From the NCBI GenBank assembly GCA_039707465.1, contig CM077647.1:115508610-115572609 (forward strand): 64,000 nucleotides of DNA. The letters run 5' to 3'. This stretch comes from Rhabdophis nuchalis (Eukaryota > Chordata > Lepidosauria > Squamata > Natricidae). Below the pieces are notes generated by a model. That model did not search any database. It had not been told where the DNA came from and saw only the letters and a list, made by a program, of their open reading frames with translations. Of this stretch, positions 57,951 to 64,000 are shown one piece after another. The number at the start of each line of letters is the position of its first letter. Within the stretch, counting starts at the first letter, position 1. A program made the translations under genes and the position numbers.

Positions 57951-58342
57951 AGCATCCTAGGTATCAACCAAGTGCCTTCTTAAAATATAAGATGTTCCAA
58001 GTAGCGGAGTTTTTTGCAGTTCTGCTGGTGTTATTGTAGGAAGCTGAAATTTGCTGATGTATCTTGTAAAATTCTTGGACATGGTGCCAAGTGCTCTGAT
58101 GACAGTGGGTATCACTGTTACATGCTTCATCCATAGTCGTGTAGTTTCATTGGCCAGGTCGCAATATTTCATTATTTTTTCTAGTTCTTTTTCTTTGACT
58201 CTGGCATCTCCAGGAACAGTGATATCAATAAACTGTACACTTCGGCCCTCTACAACCATGATATCTGGTGTGTTGTGCTCCAAATGACGATCTGTTTGTA
58301 TTCGAGAGTCCCACAAGATCTTCACCTTCTCATTTTTGATAA

Positions 58343-58383
<41 letters not shown>
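57951..58383 (-). mobile_element. R4-like LINE: RLE domain and C-terminus
   Basis: The minus-strand frame 57,957-58,325 (122 aa) starts KILWDSRIQTDRHLEHNTPD and holds the RLE core: PDIMVVEGRSVQFIDITVPG, then DARVKEKELEKIMKY. It ends in LLGTSYILRRHLVDT and the natural stop. The PD...D...K arrangement is that of R2/R4 restriction-like endonucleases, which nick the target for TPRT. A 5'-truncated copy. An (ATC)n array at 58,343-58,383 adjoins its 5' side. Confidence 0.7.
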
Positions 58384-58385
<2 letters not shown>

Positions 58386-59012
58386 TTGATAAATTTATTT
58401 ACTTATTATCTTACCATGGGATTATTCTATGTGGCTTATAGCTGCATGCAATAAAAGAAAGAAAGAAAAAATGTAAAATAATAAAACAATGAAACAATGA
58501 AAAAGAAAACAAGAATACATCGATATAATAATGAAAAGAAGGATTGGAGGAGAGTAGTGAATAAGGTGATCTGCCATCAATCCAGAGCTACCTCCAGCAT
58601 GGGGTTCCCCCATTTGGTCTCCAGATAGCTAGCAGAATCAGACTTTAGGCTCTTGTAGAATGTTATTGGGTTGGAGTGTATGGCAGAAAAGGCTATCCTT
58701 TCTGGATCCCAATAGTAGAAGTTCTTTGATTGATGGAATCCAAAGTAGGCCTTTTCTGCCAGCATGAGTAGAATAATATGGCTCATTAGATAGCCTGGAA
58801 CTTTGCCATTAAGTAATAACCAACACCTTGAACTGTAATAGTGCAATTCATGGAGCAGCGTGATAATATGGGCCATCCTAACATGGGCCATCCTAGGAGC
58901 CACAAAAACTGTTCTTGCTGCAGCACTTTTCACCAGCTGAAGCTTCCAGATGGATTTCAAGGGTAGTCCCATGTAAAGCATATTGGAGTAGTGCAGACAA
59001 GAGATGACTAAG

Positions 59013-59611
59013 TGTTCTGACCTAGGCTTCAGGCACAAGGTAGAGTCTTGGTCCTGACAATACCTCTTTTATTAAATGAATGTGAATTCCTGTCATTCAT
59101 TTTCAGCAAGGCTTGGCAAAAAGTCTTTCAAAGGAATATTTATAACTTATCTATCTTGGAAAGCTGCCATGTAAATATATTCCAAATTGGGTGCTTGTCA
59201 AGGAAAGACTGGGCATAGAGTCTCTGAGATTCACGGACAGACCTTCACACTCCTGAAACAAATCTAACAATCGAACGAACGAATTGTTTCCTGCAAAAGC
59301 CCACCCCACTTTCGCTCCTCTTTTATTTCTTATAGGAGGGGCCAATCACCTTTCACCTGTGACTTTACTCCCAAGTCTACCCTGATTTCTGTGTTGTTCA
59401 TTCCTTCTGGCAGCTCTGCGCATGCACATGTCACATTGGGAACAGGTAGCTGTTCCTCTACCTCACTACTGTCTAGCTCCATAGACCCCTGATCACTGCC
59501 AGATGGGCTCGGCCCCATCTCTGCCTCCAAAAGCCCTCATCTGAGCTTTCCCCAGCCTCCAGGACTGGCCCTGACCTCCTCAATGTCCAACTCTGCTGGC
59601 AGGTCACAACA
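59013..59611 (-). repeat. Solo LTR (599 bp) with 5-bp TSD
   Basis: On the minus strand it starts TGTTGTGACC and ends GGTCAGAACA, i.e. TG...CA with inverted termini. Perfect 5-bp repeats CTAAG flank it at 59,008-59,012 and 59,612-59,616. It has an AATAAA signal (minus strand, near 59,073) followed by TATTGTCAGG. No internal retroviral sequence, so it is the recombination product of an LTR element. It is unrelated to the Gypsy LTR at 11,452. Retrovirus versus Gypsy origin is not resolved. Confidence 0.8.
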
Positions 59612-61104
59612 CTAAGGCTGGAATAACTAAGCACAGGAAAGTCACTTTGTGAGAGAAAGGGATGGCATAAACGTTTAATAAATAAATAAGTCATGATACA
59701 GGAAAAGTCATAGCTGGTACATAAAATACAGCTCTGCAAAAGCTCTCTTAGCCATAACCTCCACCTAGTCTTTGAACAGGAGATGTGAATCCAGGAGAGC
59801 CCCTAAATTGCAAACTGGGTATGAAGCGAGTAATGCAACCCTGTCCAGAGCTAAGGATGATAAAAACTCAGATCCTGAGTCACCATGGACCCAAAGTCAC
59901 TCAGTCTTTCTACAGTTCAGTCTAAGTCCTTTATCCCCCATGTAAGTCCCTACAGTCTCCAGGCATTGTGAGAGGGCAGAGATAGCATCACTTGAGTCAC
60001 CAGGTTGGAAATGTAGAGCTAAGTATCATAAGCATATTGATATCTTGACACATGGTAATAGAAGAGCTCACCCAAAAGCTTCAGGTAGATTTTAAATAGG
60101 GGAGGAGAAAGTACCAAGCTCCAGGGGATACCTCAAGGGAGCAGTTGGGGGTTGGATCTCTCACTCACTATCAACAAGGATTGGGATTGACCTTGGAGAA
60201 AAAACTGAACTGGCACAAAATTATGCCTCCTTACCCTGACTTATGTAGCCAATCCAAAAGGTTATCATGATCCATGGTATCAAAGACTGCTGAGAGGACA
60301 AGGAGAGTGAGAATAGTTACACTACCCCCATCCTGCTCCAACCAGAGATCGGCCATGAGTGCAGCCAAGGTTGTCTGTGTCACATAGCCAGGCCTGAATC
60401 CTGACTGAAAGGGGTCCAGAAAATCTATTTCATCCAGGATCCCCTGAAACTGCCAAACCACTTTTTCTACCACCATTCCCAAAAAGGGAAGATGAATGTT
60501 TTCCAGGCAGTGGAGTGATGTTTTTTTAAGCAGAAGATAAATCAGAGCCTCTTTAAAATGTCCCAGGAATGTCCCCTCTCACAGTGAAGAATTTATCACT
60601 GTGTGAATCCAACTGCTGGTCGTTGTCCTGGAGTCTTTCACCAGCCAGGAGGGATAAGGGTCTAATTGACTGGTGGTTGCATCAACAATGCAGAGGACTC
60701 TGTTCATTCTTTAGGTCCAATAGGGCCAAACTGTTTACAAATTACAAATTACTGGGAAAGGTGTCTCCCTAAACATCTTTTATGGGCTTGTGCCATGCAA
60801 GGGATCTTAGAATGAATCAGAACAACTTTATCTGATAGGTGTTCAACAAATTCTTCTGCATGGCCCTGAAGATGATCAGGCGAGCCTCCCCTGGGACAGA
60901 TTGAATGATCTACAACGGTTGATGGGCAACACACTGCAGATGCAATAAGAGCAGAGAGACAGTGTTATTTCGCTGCTTTTATGAAGTAGGCCTTAATAGC
61001 AGCTCCAAGATGTGTCCAGTCAGAGTAATCCTTCCATTTCCCCAGTGGAAACATCTATTAACCCATTTCAGAACCTTCATTTCCTCCATGAACTATGGGG
61101 AACT

Positions 61105-61170
61105 GTTAGCAACTCTGGGTTCAGAACCAGTGTTGCAACTCTGGGTTCAGAACCAGTGTTACAACTCTGG
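61105..61170. repeat. 26-bp tandem repeat (2.5 units)
   Basis: Units of GTT(A)GCAACTCTGGGTTCAG plus AACCAGT at 61,105, 61,132 and partial at 61,158. Confidence 0.85.
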
Positions 61171-61490
61171 TCTCATAATACGGAATGCTACATAACTTCT
61201 TAAGAACATAGGCTCATATATATTGTCAACCCAATGTAAGGCTGCATATCCTAACAGGAACTATGAAAATGAAGGATCATGAGACCCACATAGGCACAAT
61301 TCTATTCAAAGATTCAGCAGCCTTTTGGTTCCAAGCCATTATTAAGGCTTTGACAGAACCATGCAGCAAATCCTTCGGGATCCCTAGAGGAATCCCTAGT
61401 TCCTCTGGAAGCCATTTAAGTCTATCCATCTGCAAGGACAGACCACTTTAATGGGTCCAGTCTTCCTGTGGAGGCGTACGTTAAAGGAGA

Positions 61491-61931
61491 GTTTCAGGGA
61501 TACTGTGGAGAATTAAAACCTGATCATCAGTGGAATCAAAATATTATGCTAGAAGCATTTCTGGAAGAATGAAATGGTCAGGCTGAAATAGCGATTATAT
61601 GCTTCAGTATTATGGAAAAGCACATTAAAGGATTACTGTTCAAGGATTTGGACATATTTTACTATTGAAGTTACTGGGTATCACTTGAACTATATTGCCT
61701 AGACTGTCAAGAAAAGAAAGAACATATTTATAAATAAAGGAAGAAAAAAGTTAGCAAAATTGGGAAAGGGGATGATATTTGCATTTTCATATCCCTTATA
61801 CTTTGAGCTTTTTGAGTCATCACTTTTACAAAATTATTAGCAAAAAGGAGAGAGGAATTGTTAAAGTCTGGTGATTTTATGCATGTGAAGATGAGTATTG
61901 CTTCTTTGTAATAGGGATCATAGTGCTATTA

Positions 61932-61970
<39 letters not shown>

Positions 61971-62689
61971 CCATCATTTTAATCCTTGTTCTATTTACTT
62001 GTGAAATAGTATTTGTGTAATAAACCTTAGTGTAAAAAACACATACATCTGCTGATTGATAATGGTCTGGCAATCATGATAAAACAGAGTTATAGAAAAT
62101 GGGATTGGCTATTCTATTTCCTCTTCTTTGTGCCTGATTTTATGCAAAAGAGATTTTTTTTAAAAAAAATAACTATATGATCTCCAGAATTCGGCAAAGA
62201 CCCATTGCACACCTATCCCATTTACTTGCCAAATGTTGTCTGTCGTGAAATTCCAGTATTACAAAGACTCTTTAACACTTGGCTGGCTGACTATCATAAC
62301 AAATTTGCAAAGCTATTAAAAAAATGAAGAGATGGTGTGAGGTAGCACCTTGGCTCTGTGTGTTTTATATGCTAGACGCTAAAGATGATGGATTGGGTGG
62401 GCAGGGAATTGTGACTCAGCGAACATCAAACATTATGTACACACAATTAAAAAGTTGGAACATGCAATCTTCCAGTAGGAATATGAATGCTTGCATATAC
62501 TGTATATACTTGTTTATTTAGAGTCTAACAGCCTGTATGGTTCAATTAAAAAGATATAAATATTTTCATTCTAAAACATTCTTGAGAATGAGTCTCACAG
62601 AGACTCATTGATACACTGAACTGAAATATAGGATGGGTGAAATAGTTCATTTCCAGTCATAAAACAATTGCCATGGTTGATAAGCAAAA
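61491..62689. other. No gene; (GT)n at 61,934-61,968
   Basis: Anonymous sequence with one TG dinucleotide array of about 17 units. Confidence 0.5.
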
Positions 62690-62945
62690 CCATAATTCAC
62701 TATGGGCCTGTTTTACCAAACACCAGAAATAAACGCTAGTTTTTGGCAAAATCACAAAATGCAGACATGTGACCATGGGACACTGCAAGCAACTGTAAAA
62801 TTGCTTTTTTGTCAAATACCTGAAATGTCTTACAGTGAGGATGGGGTGACCATTGTAAATTTGAATGTGGCTTATATGTAGACCCCAAATACGTCCACCA
62901 TAGCTTAGATAGGATGGTAAGTGACTAGCTGTAAATTAAGGATAC
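62690..62945. repeat. Diverged dispersed TIR element
   Basis: Contains CATGTGACCATGGGACACTG and AGTGAGGATGGGGTGACC, phrases of the family at 22,853. Confidence 0.45.
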
Positions 62946-63038
62946 CTTTATACGCATGCTTTCTAGCAGGAATGACAAATTATAGTACATGTCTCATATA
63001 GCCCATACTCTATATTTAAGTCCCCAGGAAACCAATAT

Positions 63039-63447
63039 AGGAAGTCCTCAACTTACAACAGTTCATTTAGTGACATTCAAAGTGACAATGGCATTGAAAA
63101 AGTGATTTATGACCATTTTTCATACTTACCACCATTGCACCATTACTGTGATCACATGATCAAAATTTGAACGCTTGGCAACTGGCATGTATATATTTGC
63201 AGGGTCCCAGGGTCATGTCATCACCTTTTGTGACCATCTGACAAGCAAAGTCAATAGGGAAGCCAGATTCACTTAACAACCATGTTACCAACTTAACAAC
63301 TGCAGAGAATCACTTAACAACTGGGGCATGAGAGATTGTAAAATGGGGAAAAATTCACTTAACAACTGTCTTGCTTAGGAACATAAATTTTGGGCTCATT
63401 TGTGGTCACAAATGAAGCCACTTCTGATAGTAAATCAAGGAATACCT
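63039..63447 (-). repeat. Dispersed TIR element, best copy
   Basis: 409 bp from AGGAAGTCCTCAACTTACAA to TAAATCAAGGAATACCT, forming inverted ends. The interior has several CACTTAACAAC motifs (63,271-63,365) and GTGATCACATGATCAAAATT. Palindromic flanks ATATAGG/CCTATAT make the exact target duplication ambiguous (TA or TATA). Confidence 0.7.
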
Positions 63448-63960
63448 ATATTGAAATCTGTAAGGAAATTTTTGCAAATTTAGTTCAAGTACAGCATTGC
63501 CTAGGCCTGTTGGTCAGAGCATATTGCTAGGAGGATAGTAGTCAAACGTCCAATGTAGTTCTATGTTTGCTCAGAAGTCAGTTTAAAAGTTCTAGGATTC
63601 TACAAGAAAACAAGAAGGGCATTTCTTCAGCATAATTTCATGGATGTCCAAAGAATGCTAAGTCTTAGAATTCTGTTTTTGACTCATATCACATTTCTTG
63701 CAATTTCAAAGCTTCTTCCCTATTGTGTTTGGCCATACTAATCCAGCTAGTTGTCATTTAGAGATCAGATAAATTACATGAATTCTTCTATCAGCACAGT
63801 GTAATTTACAGAGGATGTGGCAAGAAAAGGGTGGAAATGATTTGAAATTTTCAAGAAAATAGGAGCCTCAATTGCCATAGATGACAGAAAAGGAGCCTAT
63901 CAGGTAATAGACTCGAGAAGGAGATAAATGAGAATGTGATTCAGAACCCAAAGGTTAACA

Positions 63961-64000
63961 CAGGTGAAATTCAGCAGTTTCTGACAGGTTCTGGAAAACA
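63961..64000 (+). mobile_element. hAT-type element, left end, cut by the window edge
   Basis: CAGGTGAAATTCAGCAG and TTCTGACAGGTTCTGGAAAA match the start of the element at 46,146. Confidence 0.55.

Larger units (their letters stand above)
58415..61490 (-). mobile_element. Old L2-like LINE, split by a solo LTR
   Basis: Decayed relative of copies A-I, read from the right: a possible 5' part to about 61,490, a pre-RT segment (60,749-60,934, LQGHAEEFVEHLSDKVVLIH), RT with DPFQSGFRPGYVTQTTLAAL and SAVFDTMDHDNLLDWL (60,231-60,482). After that come GALLDSHLL-type codons (about 59,770-59,820), then, beyond the LTR, YSNMLYMGLPLKSIWKLQLV (58,577-59,012). Much more diverged than the other copies, so an older insertion or a separate subfamily. 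The right limit is uncertain. Confidence 0.65.

Noticed and set aside
61105..61170. Possible CRISPR-like array
   Set aside because: The units are contiguous without spacers and the genome is a vertebrate one; a simple tandem repeat.

Overview
This is nuclear DNA of a squamate reptile, more likely a snake than a lizard. It looks like intron sequence around a single exon of an ERG-type potassium channel gene, almost entirely buried in transposable elements. The squamate assignment rests on the repeat content: a tRNA-derived Sauria SINE, a BovB (RTE) tail, CR1 and L2-like LINEs, R4/Dong-like LINEs with a restriction-like endonuclease, and many short hAT-type elements. A GAATA pentanucleotide array grown directly on a CR1 3' end is a pattern known from snake genomes. 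The only host coding sequence I can support is the exon at 29,685-29,915 (+), which encodes the middle of the N-terminal PAS domain and fits KCNH6 best. Neither the preceding nor the following exon was found.

Layout. 0-9 kb: anonymous AT-rich DNA, a hairpin hAT MITE, a Sauria SINE, a minus-strand CR1 tail split by a hAT element, two SINE-like repeats, and a CR1 split by an L2-like LINE. 9-10 kb: an L2-like LINE on the minus strand. 11.4-16.4 kb: a complete Ty3/Gypsy element on the minus strand with 298-bp LTRs that read identically and a 5-bp target duplication, so a recent insertion. 17-27 kb: three L2-like copies, a BovB tail, and several hAT and TIR elements. 27-31 kb: a hAT element that split a Sauria SINE, the KCNH6 exon, and a 751-bp hAT-type element carrying an open coiled-coil reading frame. 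31.6-35.6 kb: two LINE-1-like elements in opposite orientation. Each is about 2 kb and has an intact ORF1, but neither has any ORF2. They sit inside an older LINE tail. 35.9-42.1 kb: CR1 copies in both orientations. 42.9-49.9 kb: L2-like tails in a largely featureless stretch. 51.7 kb: a near-perfect 203-bp inverted repeat. 52-58.4 kb: a deep nest of R4-like, L1-ORF1, L2-like and TIR elements. 58.4-61.5 kb: an old L2-like LINE split by a solo LTR. The rest is sparse.

How the parts relate. Most recognisable sequence is parasitic and nested, so insertion order can be read from target-site duplications. I checked these by eye for the Gypsy element (5 bp), the solo LTR (5 bp), eight hAT-type elements (8 bp each, some with one or two mismatches) and the two L1-like copies (16 bp and about 11 bp). 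The two most unusual objects are the pair of ORF1-only L1-like elements, which resemble the mammalian half-L1 (HAL1) design, and the hAT-type element with a cellular-looking coding segment. Both lie within 6 kb downstream of the KCNH6 exon. Family names come from recognised protein and end motifs, not from database searches.
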